This document shows, one piece after another, positions 35,242-43,577 of a stretch of DNA of 64,000 bases. The notes below the pieces were generated by a model that saw only the letters and a list, made by a program, of their open reading frames with translations, did no database searches and was not told where the DNA came from. Position 1 is the stretch's first letter. Each line of letters opens with the position of its first letter. Both the position numbers and the translations under genes were made by a program. The stretch lies in assembly GCF_900101675.1 (NCBI RefSeq), contig NZ_FNKG01000003.1:431769-495768 (forward strand), read 5' to 3'. This DNA comes from Curtobacterium sp. UNCCL20. GTDB taxonomy: Bacteria > Actinomycetota > Actinomycetes > Actinomycetales > Microbacteriaceae.

Positions 35242-37026
35242 TTGAAACGCACATTGTTCATCGCTGCCGCCACAATGGCGGCAGTTCTCGCGCTGAGTCC
35301 CCTCGCTTCGCCAGCACATGCCAGTACCACGTCTGGCGCATGCCTCGCCAAATCACCTGGTGCGTCGGTATCCGTCGACGCGACCTGTGTCGACCCCGCC
35401 TATTCGGTTCCTGTTATCGACAGCCAATCCGACGTAACGCAACCGTCGACTGTCCACCTGGTGCAAGGTCATTTCGACGGGACAAACGTCTCGTTTCGCA
35501 TCTACCTTCCGGCGAAGGACGAGTGGCGCAACCGATTCTTCCAGTTCACTTACCCGCTGGACGGACAAGAGCCACTGAACAGTGTTGCTTTCGCAACAAG
35601 TCACGGTGGCTACAGCGTCCAGACCAGTGGAGCGGCCGGCTACCGTCACGCCGCGGCGGCGGCGAAGTTTGCGCGCACCGTGGCAGCAAACTACTACGGA
35701 GTGGACAGTGCCGGAATCTTCGGCTACCTCTACGGTTGGAGCGGCGGCGCCTTCCAGGTCGACGGCGCGCTCGAGTACACGACCGGTGTTTGGCAGGGGG
35801 CCGTTCCTATCGTGCAGGGGTCGCCTCTTTCGGTGATCCACAATTTCTCAGTGCGCGCGCTGGCGACCTTCGTACTGAAAGACAAAAAGGATCAGATCGA
35901 GGCCGCCGAGCGTCCTGGGGGGAGTGGGAACCCGTATGCCGGCCTGTCGCCGATGCAGGCCTCGGTACTGAAGGAAGCCACCCGAATGGGAATCCCTCTG
36001 AAGGCCTGGGAAGACTTCGATTACTTGGCCACGACAGTCGCCTTCGACGGCTTCGTGACACTCGTGCCTCAGATCGACTCAACCTATGTTGACGACTTCT
36101 GGAGCAAGCCAGGTTACCTTGGTACCGAGCACTCAGCGTTGGGCACATTCTTCCGACAGAGTGTGGCAAAAGACCCGTCGCTTCGCGCGCGACTGGCGCT
36201 TATGGCCTATCACCGTTATACGATTCCTTCGACAGGGTTCGGCGCCGCCTACGACCAGTTCCGCACGTTCAACGGCACACCGGCCTTCCCTCAGCGTTCG
36301 ATGAACGTCGCGCGCATCATTTCTTCGAGCATCACCGGCGGCGCCAGCTTCAGCGGAGCGCTCAACGTCAAGACCATTGCGGTCAACAGCACGATCGACG
36401 CCGATGCGTACCCGTGGGAAGGTGCGTGGTACGCCAAGCAGGTTCAGTCCGCTCTGGGAGCAGCAGTCGACAGTCGGTTCCGTGTTTGGTTCACCGAGAA
36501 CGCCGATCACAACCCCGAAAACCGCACCGGAGCGGGGGCGGATCGCCTGGTCGGATACGCCCCTGTCGTCTACCGTGCACTCGACGACCTCACAGCCTGG
36601 GTTGAGCGCGACGTAGCGCCGGCGAAGTCCAGCTCGTATCGGGTCACGCAGGACAATCAAGTGTTGCTCTCGGACTCGATCAATCGGGGAGGGGTCCAGC
36701 CTCTCGTCGAGCTGACAGCCCTTGCGGCGGCGAAGCGACACGACGTTCGGGTTGGAAAGTCCGTCACTTTCAGCGCTCGCGTCCAAGTGCCCCGTGGGAC
36801 CGGCTCGATCGTCTCCATCGGTTGGGATCCTCAGGGATACGGGAGCTTCCGCGAGCTGAAGATTCCGTCCGGCAGCACCACCCTCGTACTGCACCTCTCT
36901 GCCCGCTACGGCACGGCAGGAACGTACTACCCGACGGTCAGGGTTGGGGCTCAGCGTGACGGCGACAAGTCGCAGGTCCTCACGACGGTCCTCAACCTGG
37001 ATCGGACGGACGTGGTCGTCCGCTGA
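35242..37026 (+). CDS. Secreted alpha/beta-hydrolase-like protein, family not recognised
   Basis: This exported protein is about 594 residues long. TTG 35242 is chosen because GGAG lies about 8 nt upstream and a clean signal peptide follows (LKRTLFIAAATMAAVLAL, cleavage after AHA). GTG 35209 would add 11 residues and has no ribosome site. LYGWSGGAFQVDGAL holds a GxSxG nucleophile elbow, a late Asp is in NSTIDADAYPWEG, and NADHNPE offers a candidate His. The CS-D-HC pattern of tannase/feruloyl esterases is not visible. The C-terminal 110 residues look like a beta-sandwich. It may release a substituent from plant glycans, but that is a guess. Confidence 0.7.
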   Translation: MKRTLFIAAATMAAVLALSPLASPAHASTTSGACLAKSPGASVSVDATCVDPAYSVPVIDSQSDVTQPSTVHLVQGHFDGTNVSFRIYLPAKDEWRNRFFQFTYPLDGQEPLNSVAFATSHGGYSVQTSGAAGYRHAAAAAKFARTVAANYYGVDSAGIFGYLYGWSGGAFQVDGALEYTTGVWQGAVPIVQGSPLSVIHNFSVRALATFVLKDKKDQIEAAERPGGSGNPYAGLSPMQASVLKEATRMGIPLKAWEDFDYLATTVAFDGFVTLVPQIDSTYVDDFWSKPGYLGTEHSALGTFFRQSVAKDPSLRARLALMAYHRYTIPSTGFGAAYDQFRTFNGTPAFPQRSMNVARIISSSITGGASFSGALNVKTIAVNSTIDADAYPWEGAWYAKQVQSALGAAVDSRFRVWFTENADHNPENRTGAGADRLVGYAPVVYRALDDLTAWVERDVAPAKSSSYRVTQDNQVLLSDSINRGGVQPLVELTALAAAKRHDVRVGKSVTFSARVQVPRGTGSIVSIGWDPQGYGSFRELKIPSGSTTLVLHLSARYGTAGTYYPTVRVGAQRDGDKSQVLTTVLNLDRTDVVVR

Positions 37027-37041
37027 CACCCCCGGGGTGTC
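37025..37041 (+). terminator. Short hairpin at the stop of the secreted hydrolase gene
   Basis: GACACCC and GGGTGTC flank CCG directly at the stop codon. The stem is only 7 bp with no U-tract, so this is a weak terminator candidate. Confidence 0.35.
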
Positions 37042-37244
37042 GCGCCGAGTAATCGCGGCACCCCGGAACCGTCCTCGAGAAAGGCACTTCGTCAGGACGG
37101 TGGCCAACCCAGCGCCCGTTAACGTCGATTGGTACGGGGATTTTGCGCAACCAGCACGGAAGATCGGCTCCCGCATGACAATGTGGGCTCTAATCAGTAC
37201 CTGCCGGTTCCGATCCGGATTCGCCCCCGTTCCCGGAGTGACTC

Positions 37245-38498
37245 GTGACATCAGCTGATTCAACTGCCGCTGAGCCTGAGGAGTTGACCGCTCGGCTCGT
37301 AATCGTAGTCGGGCTGCTAGCCGTTTTGGGGCCACTCACAATTGACCTCTATCTGCCGGCATTTCCTCAAATGCAGCAAGATCTCGGGACAACGCCGCCC
37401 CTGATCCAGGTCACGTTGAGTGCGGCGACAGTGGGCTTCGCACTCGGGCAACTAGTAGTCGGGCCATGGAGTGACAGGGTCGGTCGACGTACACCGCTTT
37501 TGCTTGCAACCGCCGCTCATGTTGCCGCCAGCGTTGCGATTACTGCGTCCCCGGACGTCGGCTGGGTGCTCGCTTTGCGAGTCGTTCAAGGCGTCGGGGC
37601 CGCGGGTGGCGGTGTCGTGGCCGTGGCGATGATCCGGGATGTCACAGACGGTCGACGTCTGATTAGGGGCTTGGCGCACCTGGCACTCTTCACCGGCATA
37701 GCGCCCGTAGTGGCTCCGTTCCTCGGCGCCGAACTCATGCACTTCACGAGCTGGCGCGGAATCTTCGCGACCGTCGCCGTGTACGGATCCGTCATGTTCC
37801 TGCTTTGTCTCCGTCGGCTTCCTGAGACGCATCCTCGAACGCACCGAACGCACTCGCAATCAAAACATGCCGTGCTTCTCGCTTACGGCAAGCTTCTCGG
37901 AAACGCCCGAATCGCGGGCGTCTCGCTGATCGGTGGTCTGATCGTCTCGTCAGTCTTTTCCTACCTGTCGACCTCCTCTTTCTTGTTCCAGCGAGAGTTT
38001 GGGTTGTCCCCGCAAGAATACGGGATCATCTCTGCTGTGAACGCCGTGGCGTTTGTAGTCGGGACCCAGGTCTCCGCAGTCGTCGCTGAGCGTACTTCTC
38101 CGCTGAGAGTGCTTCACGTGGTGCTTCCGACGATGACGGTGACGGGTCTCGGGCTGAATCTGATCCCTGCACAATCACCGGGCCTCTATCCCGTGTGCAT
38201 GATTATGCTGCTCTTCCTGGGGCTCGCCGGAGCTTGCGGCCCGTGCCTGAGCGCCATCGGGTTGGCTGATCAAGCTGCGAACGCGGGGACTGCAGCAGCC
38301 TTCATGGGGGCGGTGAACTTCGGTCTTGCTGGCGCGGCAGCGCCGGTGGTGGGGGCGTTTGGAGTCTCAACGTTTGGTCCGCTCGGGATCGTGATCGGAT
38401 CGGTTATGGGAAGTGCAACTCTCGTGCTCTGGCTCATGGTTGCCCGCGGGCGGAGCAGCGTTCTGAAGCCGAGCTTGCTACGACGGATCAGGGAATGA
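37245..38498 (+). CDS. MFS transporter of the Bcr/CflA drug-resistance type
   Basis: This 417-residue protein has twelve predicted transmembrane segments. The first segment ends in TIDLYLPAFPQM, typical of Bcr/CflA/DHA1 proteins, and the MFS loop motif reads GPWSDRVGRRTPLL near 75-88. Segment 5 shows GIAPVVAPFLGAEL. It should export a small hydrophobic or sugar-like compound by proton antiport. It overlaps the SGNH hydrolase gene by 4 nt (ATGA), which ties the two functions together. GTG 37245 lacks a strong ribosome site. Confidence 0.85.
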   Translation: MTSADSTAAEPEELTARLVIVVGLLAVLGPLTIDLYLPAFPQMQQDLGTTPPLIQVTLSAATVGFALGQLVVGPWSDRVGRRTPLLLATAAHVAASVAITASPDVGWVLALRVVQGVGAAGGGVVAVAMIRDVTDGRRLIRGLAHLALFTGIAPVVAPFLGAELMHFTSWRGIFATVAVYGSVMFLLCLRRLPETHPRTHRTHSQSKHAVLLAYGKLLGNARIAGVSLIGGLIVSSVFSYLSTSSFLFQREFGLSPQEYGIISAVNAVAFVVGTQVSAVVAERTSPLRVLHVVLPTMTVTGLGLNLIPAQSPGLYPVCMIMLLFLGLAGACGPCLSAIGLADQAANAGTAAAFMGAVNFGLAGAAAPVVGAFGVSTFGPLGIVIGSVMGSATLVLWLMVARGRSSVLKPSLLRRIRE

Positions 38499-39331
38499 GA
38501 ACGGTTGACGGAGCCACCCGCTCTCATGGAAGCGCATCAGATCTGATCGTTGCGGCAGTGGGAGGCTCGTTTGCTGCGGGCCCCGGCATCAAACCGGTGA
38601 CCGACAAAGCTGCCGGCCGATCGGGCAGAAATGCCGCACACCTCGTCAGTCGTGCGCTCGGTGGACGGCTCGTCGACGTGTCGGTTTCGGGAGCAACGAC
38701 GGCGAATGTTCTGCATGAAGCACAACGCATTCGCTCGCACTCGTTCCGCCCGCAGATCGAGAGTGTCCTACCTGGGACGGATCTGGTCCTCGTGACCGCC
38801 GGCGGAAACGACCTGCAGTACATCGGGAGCATGGTCGCACGCGCGAAAGCGAACACCTTGCGGGGTAGAAGGATTACTCGTAGCTTCGGGCGGCAGATGC
38901 TCAACCGGTCAACTCTGGTGATGCCTAGCGAATACCATCGCCTCCGCACCGCCACATCCCTCGAACGCATCGTTGTCGAATGTCGGCGGCGGGCACCAGC
39001 GAGCCGTGTTCTTCTCGTGGACTATCTGCCCGTTCTCCATGCTGGCAGCGTTGAGGGACCAGCTCTTCCCTTTACCAGTGCGGAAATACGACACTTCCGC
39101 GAGTTGGCTGCAATGTTGTCCACAGCCATTGAAACGGCCGCATTTCAAACCGGCGCGGATCTTCTGCCAGCATCAGCCTATGGTACTGAGAACTGCGTCG
39201 GGAGCGAAAACCCGTACACCCGAGGATTCGAGAAGCACTTCGGCGACGGCACCGCCTTCCATCCCACGGGCGCCGGCATGGAGAGGGTAGCCGACGGTAT
39301 TCTGGCGCTCCTCGGAAGTAACGCTGACTAG
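38495..39331 (+). CDS. SGNH/GDSL-family hydrolase
   Basis: This 278-residue protein has the block I serine in VGGSFAAGPGI near residue 25 (a GDSL variant), block III GGND near 103-106 and the catalytic His in AFHPTGAGM near 256. No signal peptide is seen, so it acts in the cytoplasm. SGNH enzymes of this type are esterases or deacetylases on carbohydrates and lipids. Its start is embedded in the stop codon of the MFS gene. Its natural role may be to modify the compound that the transporter moves. Confidence 0.82.
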   Translation: MRTVDGATRSHGSASDLIVAAVGGSFAAGPGIKPVTDKAAGRSGRNAAHLVSRALGGRLVDVSVSGATTANVLHEAQRIRSHSFRPQIESVLPGTDLVLVTAGGNDLQYIGSMVARAKANTLRGRRITRSFGRQMLNRSTLVMPSEYHRLRTATSLERIVVECRRRAPASRVLLVDYLPVLHAGSVEGPALPFTSAEIRHFRELAAMLSTAIETAAFQTGADLLPASAYGTENCVGSENPYTRGFEKHFGDGTAFHPTGAGMERVADGILALLGSNAD

Positions 39332-39899
39332 GTCAGGGTGCGTTGAGGGGGATCTAATTCCTCGGCAGCGGGTTCAACGGTACTTACGACGTCGACCAAA
39401 ACGCGCGAGTCCGTGGACTCAATGATTCCCGGACTGCGGAAGAAGGCATGGGCGGGCTCCTGCGCCTCGATGAGTCCGTCGGTGCGCGCCGCGGACTGGA
39501 GTGCAGGGCCAAGAGACGTGTCGGGTGCGCTCGCCACTCCGAGACCGGACGCCGCGGCAAAGGCGACGGCTCTACCGGAGCACCGGTCGACGGCAAGCGG
39601 CTTCTCTGACCAGACCCATTTGCCGGCTTCGAGGGCTCGCATCGCCATCGCCGCGGCGACGGCCATCGGTACCGTCAGGTTCACCACGATCTCGACGGGG
39701 TCATGGGAACGAAGTTCATCGACGCTTCCCGATCCGGGCACTCCACAGACCGTTGCCTGCGCCTCGGCCTTGTTGAGGCCAACGTCCGCGATGAACCGCA
39801 GACGTCCGGGCACCGTGTGAGCGTTCCGAGATCGGTCGGGCTGATGGCACCGGCGCGGATGAGGCCGACCCCGACAGGACCCACCGGCGCAGCGCTCAC
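39328..39899 (-). pseudogene. Broken Gfo/Idh/MocA family oxidoreductase
   Basis: The GTG at 39899 overlaps the upstream epimerase stop and begins a normal NAD-binding N-terminus (VGPVGVGLI-AGAIS, with Arg where Gly is expected). Near 39800 the frame shifts. The other frame continues with RFIADVG, VNLTVP and ALEAGKWVWSEKPLA, the conserved EKP motif. After about 150 residues the similarity stops and a short unrelated tail follows. Some 200 residues of the substrate domain are absent. It was presumably the sugar dehydrogenase of this operon and is no longer functional. Confidence 0.8.
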
Positions 39900-40636
39900 C
39901 GCTGCGCGTCCAGCTCCTTGACGGCCCGGAGGCCAAGCTCCAGCGCGCCCATCAGGTCGCCAGGGTATTCGTCGAACTCAAGCACGCGCAGTGCCTGCGG
40001 GGCTGCAGCGAGTGCCTCAGCGATTGGCACTTCGCCTGACCCCGCAACCACCTGACTCCCGAACGGCGGATTCGGCGTGACTGTCCCGTCCTTCACGTGC
40101 ATCAACGAAACTCGCTTCCGGAGCCGTCGCAGCAGCGCGGCAGCATCGACGCCTCCGATCGATGCCCAGTAGATGTCCAGTTCGAGAACGACGTCGGGAT
40201 GTAGAAGTTCTGTGAAGACTTCGAGCGCTGTGCTGTCGCCGGACGTCGCGAATTCCCACCAGTGGTTGTGATAGCCAACTCGCAAGCCGTGCGGCCCTAA
40301 CGTTCGCGCGTGCCCGTTCAGATCGTTTGCGAAATCGCGGAACGCCATAGGGTCGTCCCAGCCGTCGCGGCGGCCGGGATCGATGAGTGTGCGAGTGCCC
40401 AGTGCGGATGCCGCGCCGACTACCGCACTGAGGTCCGCCTGCCCGATGAGGGGCACGTGTGCCGACGGGACGCTCAGACCGAGTCGGCTCGCGGTGTCGG
40501 CATGATTGTCCGCGAAGTCGACGAGGTCGAATGGCTCCACCGCAGTGAAGCCCGCCGATTGGAGTTGCTCAAGGGTTCGTGTTGGGTCTGAAGCGAACTG
40601 GTCGCGCACCGACCAGAGCTGAACTGAGTAGATCAC
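39896..40636 (-). CDS. Sugar phosphate isomerase/epimerase family protein (xylose isomerase-like TIM barrel)
   Basis: This 246-residue TIM-barrel protein is of the AP-endonuclease 2/xylose-isomerase-like class. Metal and substrate residues are visible in VGYHNHWWEF (about 119-128), VLELDIYWASIGG (about 147-159) and SLMHVKDG (about 175-182). The late VLEFDEYPGD supplies the final Glu. It starts with GTG within the upstream glycosidase stop (GTGA). Members epimerise or isomerise keto-sugars, often partnered with a Gfo/Idh dehydrogenase like the broken one downstream. Confidence 0.87.
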   Translation of the reverse strand: MIYSVQLWSVRDQFASDPTRTLEQLQSAGFTAVEPFDLVDFADNHADTASRLGLSVPSAHVPLIGQADLSAVVGAASALGTRTLIDPGRRDGWDDPMAFRDFANDLNGHARTLGPHGLRVGYHNHWWEFATSGDSTALEVFTELLHPDVVLELDIYWASIGGVDAAALLRRLRKRVSLMHVKDGTVTPNPPFGSQVVAGSGEVPIAEALAAAPQALRVLEFDEYPGDLMGALELGLRAVKELDAQR

Positions 40637-42273
40637 CGAGCCTCCGAAATCCTAGCCGCCGCTCGGCCGGGAGCGGCACTTGCCGTGTACGTGGTTACGC
40701 GCAGCACGCCGGACAACTGCAGGTTCTGGCGAATGGGGAAGAGCTCCGACTGCCCCTGGTTCAGAATCGGCAGGCGAATCCACTCACCGCCGCCGATCTC
40801 GTCACCGTTGAGTCGTCGCTGAGCTACAAAGGCCTCGCCGTCCCGCTCCAGCTCCTCGACAGCCGCCCAAGCACCGCGCCCTCCCGCACCGTCTAGCGGA
40901 CGAATTGCGAAGCCACGGCCAACAATGAAGTACTCGTTTGAACCAACTCGAGCAACACAGCCAACGCCGTTTTGTGAGGACGGGAAGATTTCAGACATGT
41001 GTTTCGACGTGACTTCAAGCATATCGCCGAAGAGCAAACGAGATGGCTCCTCGTTTGTCAATGTAAAACCGCAGAGCTCAGCGTTGGGGTGCCGTCCCAA
41101 CAGCATGCTGAGGGAGCGGAGAAGAGCAAAAGCGTCCTGCACTTCGCGGTAGCTATCGTCCTCCTCCGACATGAGGTCAAACGCAAAAGGTGCGGCTCCT
41201 ATGGCGCCCAGTTCCCCGACCGCCCGGAACATTTGTTCCACGCCGGTGCGGTTGCACTGCATCTCCGGGATGAAAAGGACGCCGTCGATCGCTCGATACG
41301 CGTCGGCGACGGCGTCAAAGCTGCCAAAGTAGAGGTCCGGAGCGAGGAAATCGAGCGACGGCGCGAGGTGCCTCCAGATTGCGGCGGTGTGTCGAAGCGG
41401 CCCGCCGCTGGGGTAGTCGCCGGGCCGAGCGCCGCCCGCGAGGGCGAGCTGGGAGTCGCCACCGTCGTTGGATGCGTTGGCATCCACCCAGGCGTTCACG
41501 AACATCGGCACGTCGAACTCGGCACGACCGGCCCGGGCCACGGTCTCGATGTAGCGCGCGTAAGCGGCTGCCATGAACGCCTCATCCGCCTCGTCCGCAA
41601 GCAGAGCCGGCCAGCCGGCGGAAGTAGAGCGGCCGCCACGTTCGTACGAGTCTGCCAGGCGCCCGTTTTGGGCAGCGGATATGGCTGCCGCGACATCGGA
41701 AGGCACTGGCTTGTTCCAGTGGTCTTCAGCGAGCGAGCTGCGGTCCCGAGCATCGCTGAGCACACCGACTTCGTTCTCGACCTGCACCATAAGTACCGTT
41801 TCACCATCGTCGATACTTGCGAGATGACGCATCAGGGCCGCGAAAGCACGGGCATCCGCGTCACGCGCCGCGTCGGAGAACGGGGTTACAGACTCGAGGA
41901 CGAGTCCGGCTGAGTTGATGATTCGCGGGAAGCGTTCGCTGTTGCCCTTGACCCAGATCGGGGTGTAGGTCGACATGCCGTTCTTCCACGTGCCGAACCA
42001 AAGCGGGATCAGATGCAGTCCGCGCACCCGAGCGGCGTCGACGAGGATGTCGACCAGTGCGAACTCGAACAGTCCTTCTTCTGGTTCGATCGATTCCCAG
42101 GCGATCGGAGCGAGCACTGTGTCCACACCGAGGCGCGTTGCTGCGTCGAACGACCTCTCGATTGCCGTGGGAGTGCTCGACCCGGAGTTGTGTATCTCGC
42201 CGGCGACTAGCAGGAACGGTTCGCCGTGCAGCATGTATCGGCCGTCTGCGAGCTTGCGGTGGGACTGTGGCAT
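40633..42273 (-). CDS. Beta-galactosidase-like glycoside hydrolase (GH35/42-like barrel with DUF5597-type C-terminus)
   Basis: This 546-residue cytosolic enzyme has an N-terminal TIM barrel (about 20-360). The likely acid/base Glu is in VQVENEVG near 164-171, and the nucleophile Glu is in VLFIPEMQCNRTG near 316. The APIAWESIEPEEG region is typical of clan A galactosidases. The C-terminal 180 residues form a beta-rich domain like DUF5597 of Gram-negative beta-galactosidases. No signal peptide is present, so it acts on imported oligosaccharides. It sits in a transporter operon with GH43 and an epimerase. Galactoside specificity is inferred. Confidence 0.83.
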   Translation of the reverse strand: MPQSHRKLADGRYMLHGEPFLLVAGEIHNSGSSTPTAIERSFDAATRLGVDTVLAPIAWESIEPEEGLFEFALVDILVDAARVRGLHLIPLWFGTWKNGMSTYTPIWVKGNSERFPRIINSAGLVLESVTPFSDAARDADARAFAALMRHLASIDDGETVLMVQVENEVGVLSDARDRSSLAEDHWNKPVPSDVAAAISAAQNGRLADSYERGGRSTSAGWPALLADEADEAFMAAAYARYIETVARAGRAEFDVPMFVNAWVDANASNDGGDSQLALAGGARPGDYPSGGPLRHTAAIWRHLAPSLDFLAPDLYFGSFDAVADAYRAIDGVLFIPEMQCNRTGVEQMFRAVGELGAIGAAPFAFDLMSEEDDSYREVQDAFALLRSLSMLLGRHPNAELCGFTLTNEEPSRLLFGDMLEVTSKHMSEIFPSSQNGVGCVARVGSNEYFIVGRGFAIRPLDGAGGRGAWAAVEELERDGEAFVAQRRLNGDEIGGGEWIRLPILNQGQSELFPIRQNLQLSGVLRVTTYTASAAPGRAAARISEAR

Positions 42274-42339
42274 GAGGTTCTTCCGGTATCTGTGACGGGT
42301 TCAACAGCATGGTGATGAAGTTGCGGTGTTTCGCGTCGC

Positions 42340-43527
42340 TCAGTCTCCGATGACATTGTGAAGCGCCGTGACGATCCGCTGCCCGCGGGACCAGTCACCC
42401 ATCCGGTTCGTCAGATAGGCGAATGAGAGACGATTCTCCGGGTCGGCGAACGCAACTTGCCCTCCGGCCCCATCGTGGCCGAAGGACAGCGGGGTGAGGT
42501 AGGGCTCCCAGCCGGAGGGGATCATCACGCCGGCACCCCACGCCTGGTAGGGAGGAGAGTCGACGGGGAAACGGCCAGGTCCGGAGCTTCGCGGGGCCCG
42601 GAGCATCTCGACCGTTGCGTCGTTGATTGACCGGACGCCGAGGGTCGGAGTCACTGTCGACGACCAGATGCGGGCCAAGCCTGACGCGGTCGCGACACCG
42701 GTAACGCCGGCGAGGACACGGCGGAGGACCTCAGGGCGATTGAAGTCGGGTATGCCGATGCCTCCGCCCACGGTCATCGCCCGGCCATGCCAGAACGAGG
42801 CAACCGATCCGGAGGCGGGGGATCCGTTCGAGAACTGACTCGACTCGCTCTCAGCGTCCACCCAGTGACTGAGCCGAGGGACTTGCTCGTCGGAGAGACC
42901 AAAGAACACCTCTGCGCTGAGGGGCTCCGCGAGTTCCTCCTGGAGGAACTGAGAAATAGTTGAACCGGTGAGTCGCGCGATGATCTGCTCGGCAAAAACT
43001 CCGTGGGTGAGTGCGTGGTAATGATGGTCCGCGCCCGGCTCCCAGAGCGGCTGTTGCGCCGCGAGGGTGGCTGCGAGCGTTGAGCCGTCCAAAATCTGCT
43101 CTTGTGTCAAGTCGATGCGCGGCGCAGAGACACCGCCTCGGTGAGCTAGGGCGTCCCCGATCGTGAGTTTGTCCTTCCCGAACGCTCCGAACTCCTGCCA
43201 GATCGTGGAGACCGGGGTCTCGAAGGACTCGATCGTTCCTCTCTCAACGAGCAGCGCGATCAGGAGGCTTCCAATGCCCTTTGAACACGAGAAAATCGGT
43301 TGCAATGTCTGCGCGGTGAAAGCCTCACCGGTGCGGCCGTCGGCGACGCCAGCGTGGACCTCGACGACTGGTTGGCCGTCGATCCAGATAGCTAAGGCAC
43401 CTCCTGTCTGACGGTCGTCCGGGATAGTGGAAGCGAAGGTCCTGATCACGGACTCGAATCGGGGCTGGGCCCATCCCTGAATGGACTCAGGACTAGTGCC
43501 GCCTGACGTCTCGGTTCTGCTCGGCAT
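42340..43527 (-). CDS. Beta-lactamase-fold serine hydrolase (esterase EstB-like)
   Basis: This 395-residue protein is of the class C beta-lactamase/penicillin-binding fold. The nucleophile SxxK motif is SCSKG near residue 80, and the Tyr motif is in HHYHALTHG near 169. GHDGAGGQVAFADPENRLSF near the C-terminus corresponds to the KTG-equivalent strand. No signal peptide is visible, which argues against a true beta-lactamase and for a cytosolic esterase, for example removing acetyl groups from imported oligosaccharides. It lies in the glycan operon between GH43 and the galactosidase. Confidence 0.83.
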   Translation of the reverse strand: MPSRTETSGGTSPESIQGWAQPRFESVIRTFASTIPDDRQTGGALAIWIDGQPVVEVHAGVADGRTGEAFTAQTLQPIFSCSKGIGSLLIALLVERGTIESFETPVSTIWQEFGAFGKDKLTIGDALAHRGGVSAPRIDLTQEQILDGSTLAATLAAQQPLWEPGADHHYHALTHGVFAEQIIARLTGSTISQFLQEELAEPLSAEVFFGLSDEQVPRLSHWVDAESESSQFSNGSPASGSVASFWHGRAMTVGGGIGIPDFNRPEVLRRVLAGVTGVATASGLARIWSSTVTPTLGVRSINDATVEMLRAPRSSGPGRFPVDSPPYQAWGAGVMIPSGWEPYLTPLSFGHDGAGGQVAFADPENRLSFAYLTNRMGDWSRGQRIVTALHNVIGD

Positions 43528-43577
43528 GCGCGTTCCGTTTCTCTCGAGGGTTTTGTGGACGAGGTATCCAGCGAGTG

